32,359 bases of DNA, taken from the NCBI RefSeq assembly GCF_025460835.1, contig NZ_JAMXAY010000051.1, forward strand, positions 1-32,359, read 5' to 3'. Below, one piece after another: positions 8,191-16,000 of the stretch. A program made the translations under genes and the position numbers. The notes beneath the pieces are model-generated. The model was not told the DNA's origin and searched no databases. It saw nothing but the letters and a program-made list of their open reading frames with translations. How positions within the stretch are numbered: position 1 is the stretch's first letter; the number at the start of each line of letters is the position of its first letter. This DNA comes from Parapedobacter soli. Its GTDB lineage: Bacteria > Bacteroidota > Bacteroidia > Sphingobacteriales > Sphingobacteriaceae.

Positions 8191-8993
8191 TTGAAATAGA
8201 GATAAACAGCCAGCGCAAGCATGCGTTCCTGTGGCGTTCCATTTCGCAGCAGGTGTTTTGCAGCACGCTTAAAATCCTGTTTATGTGCCGCCAAGGATGC
8301 CGAGAGTAGCGCGTAACGATAGTAGCGTATAATGTTGATCCATTTATCGCGTGCGAACGGTTCGTCTGCCGTTGTCGAACTCAAGCCCCCGGTGGAATAG
8401 ACTGCAATGACCTGCGTTGTATATGTGATTTTATAGCGGGCGAAGCAACGTAAGTTGAGATCGTAGTCGGCGAGAACAGGATAGGTCAAATTATAACGTT
8501 CACCGCGTTCAAATATCTGCTTGTTATACAGAATCGATTGTTGGCAAAGGTTTTTCTGAAAAAGTAAGGCCAGATGGGTTTCACCCATGTAGATTTCACC
8601 GTCCTTTATCCAGTGGCTATCGCCGGCCATGATCACGTTGCCATAAACCAGATCGGCGGAGGGGGTGCTGGCTAAAAAGGTGTGGAGCATCGCTAGGGTG
8701 TCGTCAGCGTATAGCCGGTCGTCGCTGCCAAGGAATAACACCCACTGGCCCGACAGCCGGCCGATAGCACGGTTCATGGCATCGTAAACGCCGCAATCTT
8801 TTTCTGAAAAAAGCCGTAAGCGGGAATCGGCAAACTTGCGAATCAAATCGCATGTACCGTCCGTTGATTGCCCGTCCTGTACAATTATTTCAAAATCGGT
8901 GAACGATTGGTCAAGGACGCTCGTTAGGCAGGAATTGATGGTGCTTGCGGATTGATAAGTGGGGATTACAATGGAAAAGAACGGTTTAATCAT
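8181..8993 (-). CDS. GT2 glycosyltransferase, WcaE-like
   Basis: The 270-residue single-domain GT-A enzyme starts with FFSIVIPTYQSASTI and carries the nucleotide-binding QDGQSTDGT (39-47), the CGVYDAMNRAIGR segment (67-79) and metal-binding GSDD (89-92), then VLADYDLNLRCF. The 'GVYDAMN' signature and overall length resemble the WcaE-type group that acts in colanic-acid-like exopolysaccharide synthesis. It is convergent with the GT2-GT4 gene and divergent from the GT4 gene at 9177, so it has its own promoter somewhere in 8994-9176. There I see only a weak -7 candidate, TATGTTGG, at 9038-9031. Acceptor and donor cannot be told from the sequence. Confidence 0.88.
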   Translation of the reverse strand: MIKPFFSIVIPTYQSASTINSCLTSVLDQSFTDFEIIVQDGQSTDGTCDLIRKFADSRLRLFSEKDCGVYDAMNRAIGRLSGQWVLFLGSDDRLYADDTLAMLHTFLASTPSADLVYGNVIMAGDSHWIKDGEIYMGETHLALLFQKNLCQQSILYNKQIFERGERYNLTYPVLADYDLNLRCFARYKITYTTQVIAVYSTGGLSSTTADEPFARDKWINIIRYYRYALLSASLAAHKQDFKRAAKHLLRNGTPQERMLALAVYLYFKFT

Positions 8994-9176
8994 CTGATGG
9001 ATAACTTTCTTTTGATACGTTTAAATAAAACCAACATACATTTCTCTATTACTTCTATAAGTAATGCATGAGTACAAAGGAAGCGAATTTTATTTTGGGA
9101 TTGCGATTGACGATTTGCTGATATTGGAGTGACTTTTGCGGCCCCTCTTCTACCTATGGTTAAATGAAATGATTTT

Positions 9177-10208
9177 ATGCTGAATAAGTCTCCGTCAAAC
9201 GGTAACAAGAAAATGTCAGTGCTTGTGGGCATTTACTCCCTTGATCATGTTGGTGGTGCAGAGACGTATACCTGTGACCTGATTAAACAATTGAGGTCCA
9301 GGGACGAAATCGAGGTGGAGTTCTTCGCTATTAAACAAGGCCGATTATGCGATTACCTAAGAGATGACCTGGGTGTTCCATTTATGCGTAAGGAAAAATA
9401 CGACCTGATTCTCGTTACGCACAATGTTACTGTGGAGGCGCTGTATGGGAAAGGACCCATTGTGCAGATCTGCCATGGTGCTATTATGGGATTGGAATTC
9501 CCGTCGGTCTATGCCGATTTCCACGTGGGGATATCAAAAGAAGTCTGCGATAGCCTCGAAAGGAAGGGATTTGACAGTGTGTTGGTGCTTAATGGGCTCG
9601 ACCTGCAGCAGAAGCGGCCCGAAAGGCCGCTTAATCCGCAATTGAAAAAAGTGCTGTCGCTCTGCCAAAGCGAAGAGGCCAATAGCTTATTGCGCGACGT
9701 GTGCCGCCGGCTTGGCGTCGGCTTTACCGCATTCAACAAACATAAAAATCCTACATTCCATATCGAGCGGGAAATCAATGATGCCGATTTGGTGGTAGGT
9801 ATCGGCCGTTCGGTGTATGACGCCATGGCTTGTGGGCGGCCGTGCATTGTTTTCGACAGCCGCGATTACAATGGCAATAAAGGCGACGGATACCTGCACC
9901 CGCATTTATTCAACGTGTTTGTGGAAGCAAATTGTTCCGGCCGCTACCGCAACCGACATTTTTCGGAAGATGAGCTGATCGTGGAGTTTACAAAATACCG
10001 GCCCGGCGACGGGGAGCGCCTCCGGGCAATCGCCGAAGAGCAACTGGATGTTGCCAAGACTACCGACGCATTACTGAGTACCCTAAGCCTGATATCTGCG
10101 AAAACGAGAAGGAAGAAAAGATACCGCATTTTCAAAGCGCGGTTCCGGCGCCTCCGCAAAGCGTTTAAACGGCAGTTGAAACGGGCTATTGGGGTCAATC
10201 CATCCTAA
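9177..10208 (+). CDS. GT4-like glycosyltransferase (GT-B fold)
   Basis: The 343-residue protein opens with VLVGIYSLDHVGGAETY, the GGAE loop (26-29) common in GT4 N-terminal domains. VQICHGAIMGLEFPSVYADF and FHVGISKEVCDSL follow, the latter resembling the inter-domain 'SxxxxxxL' segment. The C-terminal half has VVGIGRSVYDAMACGRPCIVFD, the donor-site motif with Ala-Met in place of the usual Glu-Ala, then KGDGYLHPHL. A basic tail rich in Arg and Lys closes the protein and may touch the membrane. ATG 9177 is used; ATG 9213 (residue 13) would still leave the first strand intact. A candidate -7 GACTTTTG lies at 9131-9138. Role: addition of one sugar in the surface glycan, exact linkage unknown. Confidence 0.78.
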   Translation: MLNKSPSNGNKKMSVLVGIYSLDHVGGAETYTCDLIKQLRSRDEIEVEFFAIKQGRLCDYLRDDLGVPFMRKEKYDLILVTHNVTVEALYGKGPIVQICHGAIMGLEFPSVYADFHVGISKEVCDSLERKGFDSVLVLNGLDLQQKRPERPLNPQLKKVLSLCQSEEANSLLRDVCRRLGVGFTAFNKHKNPTFHIEREINDADLVVGIGRSVYDAMACGRPCIVFDSRDYNGNKGDGYLHPHLFNVFVEANCSGRYRNRHFSEDELIVEFTKYRPGDGERLRAIAEEQLDVAKTTDALLSTLSLISAKTRRKKRYRIFKARFRRLRKAFKRQLKRAIGVNPS

Positions 10209-10259
10209 CGCCCATGATGGGGTGCCGCATGGAAATCGTTTTTGTTGACGCGATTCTAG

Positions 10260-10290
10260 TTGCATATCAAAGCAACTTTATCTAAGTTTG
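10260..10290 (+). promoter_or_regulatory. Putative promoter of the Stealth-GT2 pair
   Basis: TTG (10260-10262) is followed after 20 bases by TAAGTTTG (10283-10290), a perfect TAnnTTTG. The start codon follows 18 bases later and is preceded by GGGAGGG, one of the few convincing ribosome-binding sites in the window. Confidence 0.6.
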
Positions 10291-10308
10291 ACCGTTTAAC
10301 GGGAGGGT

Positions 10309-11304
10309 ATGGATATCGACTTTGTGATTACCTGGGTTGACATGAATGACCCGAAATGGCAGCGAGATTTTGCGGCCTATTCGGGTAAGATAAACAACAA
10401 GAAGAATGAAGTAACCGAGGCACGCTTTAGGGACCATGGGCTACTGCGGTATTGGTTCCGTGGTGTGGAGAAATTTGCCCCATGGGTACGAAACATCCAT
10501 TTCGTTACCTGCGGCCAACAACCCGAATGGCTGGATACCAGTCACCCGAAACTGCGGATGGTCGATCACAAAGACTATATTCCGAAACAATTTTTACCAT
10601 GCTTTAATTCGAGCTTGATTGAGATTTACCTGCATCACATTCCCGGATTAGCAGAGCATTTCGTTTATTTCAATGATGATTTTTTCATCATCAACGACTT
10701 GCCGGAAACGCGTTTTTTTGTCGATGGCGTCCCTAATGATATCGCCGCCTTTCGAATGAACCTTGGTTTTTCGCTATGGAGCAAGTGTTTGAAAAACAAC
10801 ATTGAAATCATCAACCGACGATTTGATAAAAAGCAGGTGATGGCTCGCGATCACGATAAATGGTTCCATGAAAGCTACGGCAAGAAGGCACGGTTGACCC
10901 GTCTGTTGAAGTCTTATGGGAAGTTTGTAACCCTGCGCACACCCCATAATGCGCAGCCGTATACCAAGACTACCTTTGAGGAAGTATGGGATTATGCCGG
11001 TAAAGAGTTGACGGCGATGTCATCGCACCGCTTCCGGAGTCCCGAAGATTATACGCAGGAGCTTTTCCGTACATGGCAGATATGCAGATCCAATTTCAAC
11101 CCGTATAATACCTACCAGGACACGAAAATGTTCCCGCTCGTTTTCAGGGCACCTAAAGCCATCAAGGCCATACGCGAACAATCCTATAAACTGGTCTGCG
11201 TAAACGATAGCGAGCACATCATCAATTACGACAAGACCATGCAGGGCGTAGATGATGCTTTTGCAAGTATTTTGGGAAAGCCATCGAGTTTCGAACGTTA
11301 TTGA
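10309..11304 (+). CDS. Stealth-family sugar-phosphate transferase
   Basis: The 331-residue protein has the conserved Stealth regions. CR1 is IDFVITWVDMNDPKW (3-17). CR2 runs from about 45 to 128 with PWVRNIHFVTCGQQPEWL, the VDHKDYIP segment, LPCFNSSLIE (96-105) and the acidic FNDDFF (121-126). CR3 has TPHNAQPY (211-218), and CR4 has SHRFRSPEDYTQE (239-251). Known members transfer sugar-1-phosphate from nucleotide sugars to make phosphodiester-linked capsules, or in animals the GlcNAc-phosphotransferase step of mannose-6-phosphate tagging. Cys 68 replaces the more common Asp in the 'VTDxQ' segment. It is followed after 13 bases by a GT2 gene, so the two probably act on the same glycan. A second, divergent Stealth copy is at 12108-13055. 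Confidence 0.9.
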   Translation: MDIDFVITWVDMNDPKWQRDFAAYSGKINNKKNEVTEARFRDHGLLRYWFRGVEKFAPWVRNIHFVTCGQQPEWLDTSHPKLRMVDHKDYIPKQFLPCFNSSLIEIYLHHIPGLAEHFVYFNDDFFIINDLPETRFFVDGVPNDIAAFRMNLGFSLWSKCLKNNIEIINRRFDKKQVMARDHDKWFHESYGKKARLTRLLKSYGKFVTLRTPHNAQPYTKTTFEEVWDYAGKELTAMSSHRFRSPEDYTQELFRTWQICRSNFNPYNTYQDTKMFPLVFRAPKAIKAIREQSYKLVCVNDSEHIINYDKTMQGVDDAFASILGKPSSFERY

Positions 11305-11317
11305 TTATCATTTGCTT

Positions 11318-12103
11318 ATGGTTGCTGATAACCCTTTGATTTCGGTGATTATCCCGGTTTACAACGGTGAGAAATACATCAGACTTTGTTTAGAAGATAT
11401 GGAAAGCCAGTCGTATGAGAATTTAGAAATTATCGTTGTAAACGATGGTTCGACCGATCGATCGGCTGAGCTTATTGCGCAATACCCTGTCAAAGCGATC
11501 CACCTCCCGGAGAACCGCGGGTTGTCGGCGGCACGGAATAGCGGAATGGACGCTGCAACGGGAACATACGTCCATTTTATGGATGTGGATGACTCGATTA
11601 ACCCCGATTTCTACCGGGAAATGGCGGCTGCGGTTAGTGAAACCGATGCAGACATAGCCTGTAGTGGGATGATAAATGAGATAAAGCCGCACCGGACCAT
11701 GTTATTCGAGAAACAACGGGTATTGACAACCGTTCAGGAAAAATTGAAAGCAACGAACGTAGGTAAGTGGGGCTACGTATGGAGGTACCTGTTTCGTGCT
11801 GACTTTTTAAAGCAACACGGTTTGCGCTTTGAAGAGGGGCGGTTGATCGAGGACCTGCCTTTTTCGTTGCCGGCAGTTTTTTTTGCCAAAAGCGTGGTGG
11901 TTGTGCCGGGTGCCGTTTATACCTACCGCCTACAGGAGAACTCCATCATGACAAAAAAAGACAAGGCACATAGGCAACGGAGGCGGCGCGATATCCAGTA
12001 TGTCAAGTCATTCAGACAGAAATTCGCTCGCCAGCACCGGATTAGGATACCGGGTGTGCCGACGGGGAGAATATCCTATCTGTACGTCAAATGGCTCACC
12101 TAA
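11318..12103 (+). CDS. GT2 glycosyltransferase
   Basis: The 261-residue GT-A enzyme begins MVADNPLISVIIPVYNGEKY, with VVNDGSTDRSAELI, LPENRGLSAARNSG and the metal site HFMDVDD; GKWGYVWRYLFRADFL and YTYRLQENSIM follow. The chosen ATG lies 13 bases after the Stealth stop; a longer frame overlaps that gene and needs no such extension. The middle and C-terminal parts resemble each half of the tandem GT2 protein at 15997-17613 (for example the 'GWxWRYL' and 'YxYxxNSI' segments), so they form one paralogous group. It ends four bases from the convergent second Stealth gene. Confidence 0.9.
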   Translation: MVADNPLISVIIPVYNGEKYIRLCLEDMESQSYENLEIIVVNDGSTDRSAELIAQYPVKAIHLPENRGLSAARNSGMDAATGTYVHFMDVDDSINPDFYREMAAAVSETDADIACSGMINEIKPHRTMLFEKQRVLTTVQEKLKATNVGKWGYVWRYLFRADFLKQHGLRFEEGRLIEDLPFSLPAVFFAKSVVVVPGAVYTYRLQENSIMTKKDKAHRQRRRRDIQYVKSFRQKFARQHRIRIPGVPTGRISYLYVKWLT

Positions 12104-12107
12104 CCCT

Positions 12108-13055
12108 TTATTTTTCGTAGGTAGATTTTTTGGGAAAAACCGATTGTAGGAATGGTTTGATGCGCCTGCGGTCACTATCCGAAACATATTGGTTGTCGTT
12201 CAAGCAGAATAGCTGTGGTTGGAAGTGCAGGAGGCGTTTCCTATAATCCGGTTTGTTGAGGTCGATTGTAAGTGATTCTTTCCGGGTAACGTGCTTGAGA
12301 TGCCCACGTCCGATTGCCAATCCGTAATAAAGGTAAATCACCCTTAGGATGTCGTCTTCGTGGCGCACATGGTGTGACATAACTGTCTCTATTTCCTTGT
12401 CGAAGACGTCTTCTACCGCGGTCTGGTAATCGCTTTTCCGATAGGCGTCGATATTATGGTGGGGCACACCCGGATAATACTTGCCAAATTTCTCCTCAAC
12501 TAAACGTGATGCATTGGCCACGGTGTTCCTATAATTAGAAAGTGGCTTATTGATAAGCCGCTTCCAGCGGTACCGCCACTTGCCCAGGGGTTTCCGCTGC
12601 AACCGGACAATCGGGTAGCCATCTTTGCCGAAAAAGAACGCCGGTGTAACGTCAGCGTTGAAAAACATATCATCGTTGGCAAATAAAAAATACTCTGATA
12701 GGCCCGGTATCCGATATAGGAAATGCTCGATGACAATCGAGTTAAAGCAGGGCAGCGCTTCTGGCGGCATGATGTCCGCATGGTCTACAATGTGTATGCG
12801 CGGGTCATCCGTATTCAGCCACTCCGGCCGCTGATTGTCTGTTACGATAAAAATACGCTGTATCCATGGCGCATGCTTTTCTACCGACCGCAACGCATAC
12901 CTCAATTCGTCATTGTTGATGTAGCGACCCTTGTTGTTTACTTCGGAATTGTCACTGATGGCACCGGTAAAAGCCCGCTTCTTGGCTTGCCATTTCGGGT
13001 CACTGCCATCTACCCACAGGTAGACCAAATCTATTTCCATACGTTGGTTGCTCAT
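12108..13055 (-). CDS. Second Stealth-family sugar-phosphate transferase
   Basis: Starting at ATG 13055 (MSNQRMEIDLVYLWVDG) the protein has 315 residues; the open frame extends 20 codons further upstream but Stealth proteins start close to CR1. CR1 is EIDLVYLWVDGSDPKW (7-22). CR2 has PWIQRIFIVTDNQRPEWL (63-80), HIVDHADIMPP, LPCFNSIVIEHFLYRIPG (101-118) and ANDDMFF (126-132). CR3 has PGVPHHNIDAYRK (195-207), and CR4 includes SHHVRHEDD (227-235). This copy matches the family consensus more closely than the one at 10309 (VTDNQ and NDDMFF intact). Having two diverged Stealth enzymes suggests two different phosphodiester linkages or two glycan targets. Confidence 0.9.
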   Translation of the reverse strand: MSNQRMEIDLVYLWVDGSDPKWQAKKRAFTGAISDNSEVNNKGRYINNDELRYALRSVEKHAPWIQRIFIVTDNQRPEWLNTDDPRIHIVDHADIMPPEALPCFNSIVIEHFLYRIPGLSEYFLFANDDMFFNADVTPAFFFGKDGYPIVRLQRKPLGKWRYRWKRLINKPLSNYRNTVANASRLVEEKFGKYYPGVPHHNIDAYRKSDYQTAVEDVFDKEIETVMSHHVRHEDDILRVIYLYYGLAIGRGHLKHVTRKESLTIDLNKPDYRKRLLHFQPQLFCLNDNQYVSDSDRRRIKPFLQSVFPKKSTYEK

Positions 13056-13112
13056 TTTCTTAGTGTCATTTCCGCATCGGAGGTATCCCCCTTGACGCGG
13101 AGCGGATAATCG

Positions 13113-13120
13113 CAAAAATA
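13113..13120 (-). promoter_or_regulatory. Putative -7 box of the second Stealth gene
   Basis: On the minus strand 13120-13113 reads TATTTTTG, a perfect TAnnTTTG, 57 bases before ATG 13055. No clear -33 TTTG is seen. Confidence 0.4.
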
Positions 13121-13228
13121 GGATAATTGTGATGGTTTTGCTGTTTTCTTTTTAAGATGTGAATCAAACTGTCGCATTGTTCGACATGTCGATAGCCATT
13201 AGATTATCGACCGTTGGCGTGGCGATAA

Positions 13229-13411
13229 GGCCATTTTCTGGACGTACCTGACCTCAAACCCACCAGCCACAGCGAAGAGCATCTGGTACTGGATGCGCCC
13301 GCTGGCCACGGTTTCCGTGTAGGCGATGTCCTTTACGCATTACCTATTCATATCTGCCCAACCGTGGCGTTGTACGATCGGCTTACGGTGGTTCAAAATA
13401 ATCACAGCTAA
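13229..13411 (+). pseudogene. C-terminal remnant of a D-serine dehydratase / D-threonine aldolase-like gene
   Basis: Between an in-frame TAA (13226-13228) and TAA 13409-13411 the plus strand encodes 60 residues, including SHSEEHLVLDAPAGHGFRVG and DVLYALPIHICPTVALYD. This is the conserved C-terminal domain of fold-type III PLP enzymes of the DSD1/D-threonine aldolase family; the His and Cys of PIHICPT correspond to the Zn ligands (H-x-C) of D-serine dehydratase. The PLP-barrel, about 300 residues that should precede it, is not present; upstream bases lead directly into the second Stealth promoter. No start codon exists. It is therefore the tail of a deleted gene, cut when the neighbouring glycan genes or the ATPase were inserted. 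Confidence 0.75.
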
Positions 13412-13434
13412 TCGGAGTTCTTCCGATTATTGTG
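13403..13434. terminator. Hairpin at the end of the dead gene
   Basis: TAATCGGA (13409-13416) pairs with TCCGATTA (13422-13429) across a 5-base loop; outer CACA/TGTG (13403-13406 and 13431-13434) can add four pairs after a small bulge. It overlaps the remnant's stop codon, as expected of its old terminator. There is no T-run on the plus strand, so the function is uncertain. Confidence 0.45.
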
Positions 13435-13486
13435 CTAATATCTGTCACTGTAAGCGACGCATCGTACTAGCACAACAGCTAGCGGT

Positions 13487-14653
13487 TTAAAGGAAATTTT
13501 CCAAGGTGAGGTCCCGCCAGCTATTTACCTGTATACCATTGCTCCGGGATTGATTTAGGTCGCCACCGTATATAACGAATCCCTTTTGCATGCCACTGAG
13601 CCCCATCCAATAGGTGAGGTTTTTAAAGAACTCAGCATGGACGGTCTTTCCTGATTTGATTTCCACGGGTATGAGGTTGTCAACCTCATCAATCACCACA
13701 TCTACTTCACGCCCTGTTTTGTCTCTCCAATAAAAGAGGTTTATTTCTCTTCCGGTATTTGTCCTTTTCTTGACCAATTCAGATACGACCAATGTTTCGA
13801 AAATACTTCCCCTGAGTGGGTGGGTTTCCAATTGTTTTTCTTGAGTTATCCCGAGTAACGAACATACCAGGCCGGTATCATAGAAATAGATTTTCGGTCT
13901 TTTGATAACTGTTTTGTTAAAATTCTTAAAATGCGACCGAAGCAGGAATATGATGAAACTGCTTTCCAGGATACCGATCCATGATTGTATGGTTTTGATG
14001 TCTACACCCACTTCAACTGCCAGCGGTGTAATGTTGAGTTCCTGTCCGGACCGGCCTGCCAGCAGGCGTACAAATCGTTCAAAAACAATTAAATCCGTTA
14101 CGTTTTTGATTTGTCGTACGTCTCGCTCTACGTAGGTTCGCAGGTAATTCGGAAACCAATCCACCGGCGGGATGGCGTAGTCGTGTATTGGGGGGTAGCA
14201 ACCCTGAAGTAGCACCTTGTCCTGCCGGGCTAACTCCGGGGCATCCCGGTCATATAACTCCTGCAATGCGAAAGGTAGTAATTGTAGGTACGCTACTCTG
14301 CCGGCTAAACTTTGTGTGATATTCTGTTGTAGCAGAAAATTATTCGAACCCGTCAGTATAAATTCACCCATTTTGTTTCGCTCATCAAGAATCCCCTGTA
14401 GGTAAGAAAACAGGTCGGGTGTTCGTTGTACCTCATCAAGTACAGCTCCTTCAGGATAATTTGCTAAAAAACCGCGTGGATCTTCCAGTGCATATTGTCT
14501 CGTGTCCGGATCTTCCAAAGAGACATATGGTTTTTCGTTGAAAAGCGCACGCACCAACGTCGTCTTGCCGGATTGCCGTGGGCCGATTACGGCAACAGCT
14601 TTAAATAGCGAGGCCAATTGTGTTAACTTTTGTGCAGCAATGCGAGGAATCAT
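13487..14653 (-). CDS. AAA_14 / DUF4143 ATPase
   Basis: The 388-residue protein has an AAA domain with Walker A GPRQSGKT (about residues 24-31), Walker B-like AVLDEVQRTPDLF and sensor-like FILTGSNNFLL. It continues into the DUF4143 part with FPNYLRTYVERDVRQIKNV, FYDTGLVCSLLGI, RGSIFETLVVSEL and the nuclease-like FYWRDKTGREVDVVID with VEIKSG, which resembles a PD-(D/E)xK core. The true start is ATG 14653 (MIPRIA); the longer frame uses TTG. This family is common and often multi-copy in Bacteroidota and archaea and has no settled function; defence and mobile-element roles have been suggested. Here it sits alone inside the glycan island behind a strong palindrome. Confidence 0.9.
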   Translation of the reverse strand: MIPRIAAQKLTQLASLFKAVAVIGPRQSGKTTLVRALFNEKPYVSLEDPDTRQYALEDPRGFLANYPEGAVLDEVQRTPDLFSYLQGILDERNKMGEFILTGSNNFLLQQNITQSLAGRVAYLQLLPFALQELYDRDAPELARQDKVLLQGCYPPIHDYAIPPVDWFPNYLRTYVERDVRQIKNVTDLIVFERFVRLLAGRSGQELNITPLAVEVGVDIKTIQSWIGILESSFIIFLLRSHFKNFNKTVIKRPKIYFYDTGLVCSLLGITQEKQLETHPLRGSIFETLVVSELVKKRTNTGREINLFYWRDKTGREVDVVIDEVDNLIPVEIKSGKTVHAEFFKNLTYWMGLSGMQKGFVIYGGDLNQSRSNGIQVNSWRDLTLENFL

Positions 14654-14656
14654 ATA

Positions 14657-14664
14657 CAAATGTA
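14657..14664 (-). promoter_or_regulatory. -7 box almost touching the ATPase start codon
   Basis: The minus strand reads TACATTTG at 14664-14657, a perfect TAnnTTTG, only three bases before ATG 14653. Transcription would begin at or very near the start codon, giving a leaderless mRNA. Confidence 0.5.
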
Positions 14665-14672
14665 ATGAATTG

Positions 14673-14709
14673 TCGGAAAAATATGGAATCGTATTCCAGA
14701 TTTTTCCGA
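14673..14709. promoter_or_regulatory. 37-nt near-perfect palindrome upstream of the ATPase
   Basis: Two 17-base arms (14673-14689 and 14693-14709) are complementary except for one position, with a 3-base centre CGT. The outer part is TCGGAAAAAT / ATTTTTCCGA and the inner part TGGAAT / ATTCCA. It begins nine bases upstream of the ATPase -7 box, covering the -33 region, so an operator is likelier than an RNA hairpin. Further TTTCCG/CGGAAA half-sites occur at 14721-14726 and 14777-14782, and GTTTCG/CGAAAC (14765-14770, 14781-14786) forms a second inverted repeat. Confidence 0.7.
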
Positions 14710-14957
14710 TTCTTGTGAAACGGAAATCGACTACTTAGTCGCATTGAAGCAACCATAAATATGTGTTTCGTAGATATTTCCGAAACGCCTGTACAATTCC
14801 CTGAAAAGTAGATTTTCCAAAAGCACACCCCTGTTTCCTGAAAATCGTTCCGCCGTTCAGTACATTTGATGATGTATTGATCGGTTGAGATACCCGTCCC
14901 ACAGCTGTTGAGAAGAAGAATTAACACACCGTTAACCGTAGAAGTGGTGATACGGCT

Positions 14958-14987
14958 TTTGATTTCCTCTTCAAAGACTTATCTTTG
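14958..14987 (+). promoter_or_regulatory. Promoter of the GT32-GT2-GT32 operon
   Basis: TTTG (14958-14961) and TATCTTTG (14980-14987) are separated by 18 bases. Both elements match the Bacteroidota consensus, making this the best promoter in the window. The next start codons are GTG 15036 and ATG 15075. Confidence 0.7.
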
Positions 14988-15074
14988 GACAAAAATGGGC
15001 AACCCAAGTGCAACAAAGAGAACCAATAGAACATAGTGGTCGCCACTGAACCATTATCCGACAAAAATATTTGC

Positions 15075-16000
15075 ATGAGTTGTTCACGGAAATTCACCCA
15101 ACTTCGTATAAAAACCGCTGTATTTTTAAGCCGATTTATCGGCTGGCTGCGAAGTGGCGATACTAAAAGGAACAAACACAAGGGCGAATTACTTAAAGCA
15201 AAAATATTGACGGATTATTTTTCTCGGAAATACCTACCAGCAACCGACTATCTGGTTCGAAAAGAAGTGACAGTGGCGAGCCCAGAAACAATCTGGCAGT
15301 TTTGGGATAACCCTTCGGGACGGATGACACCTCGAATTGTGAAGGCTTCGCTGGAAAGCGTCGATAGGTTTAAAGGAAACTTCGAACATAAGGTACTTGA
15401 TCGCTCTACCATGGGTGAGTATTCGGATCTGCCCGGCTATGTTTTAGATAAATTCGAAAAAGGGCAAATTGATCATACCCATTTTTCCGATTTGCTAAGG
15501 CTGAACTTATTGAAAAACCATGGCGGAGTCTGGTTGGACGCAACGGGTTACATGACCGATTTTATACCTGAGTATATTCTTGAGGAAGAGTTCTTCATGT
15601 TTCTGACGGGAGAGCGAACTCATTTTCCTTATTCGTTTATACAAAGCTGTTTCATTCGTGCCAAAAGAAGTAGTTTTTTGTGTGATGCGTGGTATCGCAT
15701 GTGTGTGTGGCATATTGGGAAAAAGAGACAAGAAGAATCGACTATTTCCAAATCCATTTAATGTTTAAAGCATTGGTAGAGAAGAACCGGAAAGCAGGTA
15801 ATCTGTTTGAAAAAATGCCTCATGTCTCAGAGGACGGCATCCAGCAGCTTGTAGGAGACAAGCTACTGGAGAAATTCGATAAAAATGAGTGGGACAGCAT
15901 AAAAAAAGCATCATTTTTTCAAAAAACAACTTATAAAGTGCCAACGGGAATTGATTACTCCGGTACGTATTTCGCAGAATTAAGCAAGGGACAGGTATGA
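15075..16000 (+). pseudogene. GT32 capsular polysaccharide synthesis gene, out of frame at a (TG)5 tract
   Basis: The first frame gives a GT32/Caps_synth protein: ETIWQFWDNPSGRMTPRIVK, HTHFSDLLRLNLLKNHGGVW and the catalytic-type GGVWLDAT (150-157, Asp 155). It is thrown out of frame at (TG)5 (15700-15709) and stops at 15759-15761. Removing one TG unit joins ...WYRMCV to AYWEKETRRIDYFQIHLMF, exactly what the paralog at 17680 shows at this point (EYWKREPEINHYFFFQIMF). The restored protein would have about 307 residues and end at TGA 15998-16000, overlapping the next ATG (ATGA). ATG 15075 is preferred to GTG 15036. So the gene is off in this sequence but one slip from on. Phase variation, a recent mutation and a sequencing error all fit. 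Confidence 0.85.
15700..15709 (+). repeat. (TG)5 dinucleotide tract inside the GT32 gene
   Basis: Five TG units at codon ~209 of the GT32 gene. Four units restore the frame with the downstream half. Short dinucleotide tracts can change length by slippage. Confidence 0.85.

Larger units (their letters stand above)
14654..15074. other. Divergent intergenic region between ATPase and GT32 operon
   Basis: These roughly 420 bases hold the ATPase -7 box, the 37-nt palindrome, a second inverted repeat at 14765-14786 and the plus-strand promoter at 14958-14987. Overlapping open frames on both strands have no recognisable protein character. The region is AT-rich. Confidence 0.5.

Noticed and set aside
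14601-14927. Minus-strand open frame overlapping the ATPase N-terminus and the palindrome
   Set aside because: Its sequence has no family character, overlaps a well-supported gene and covers the promoter region; it is a chance frame.
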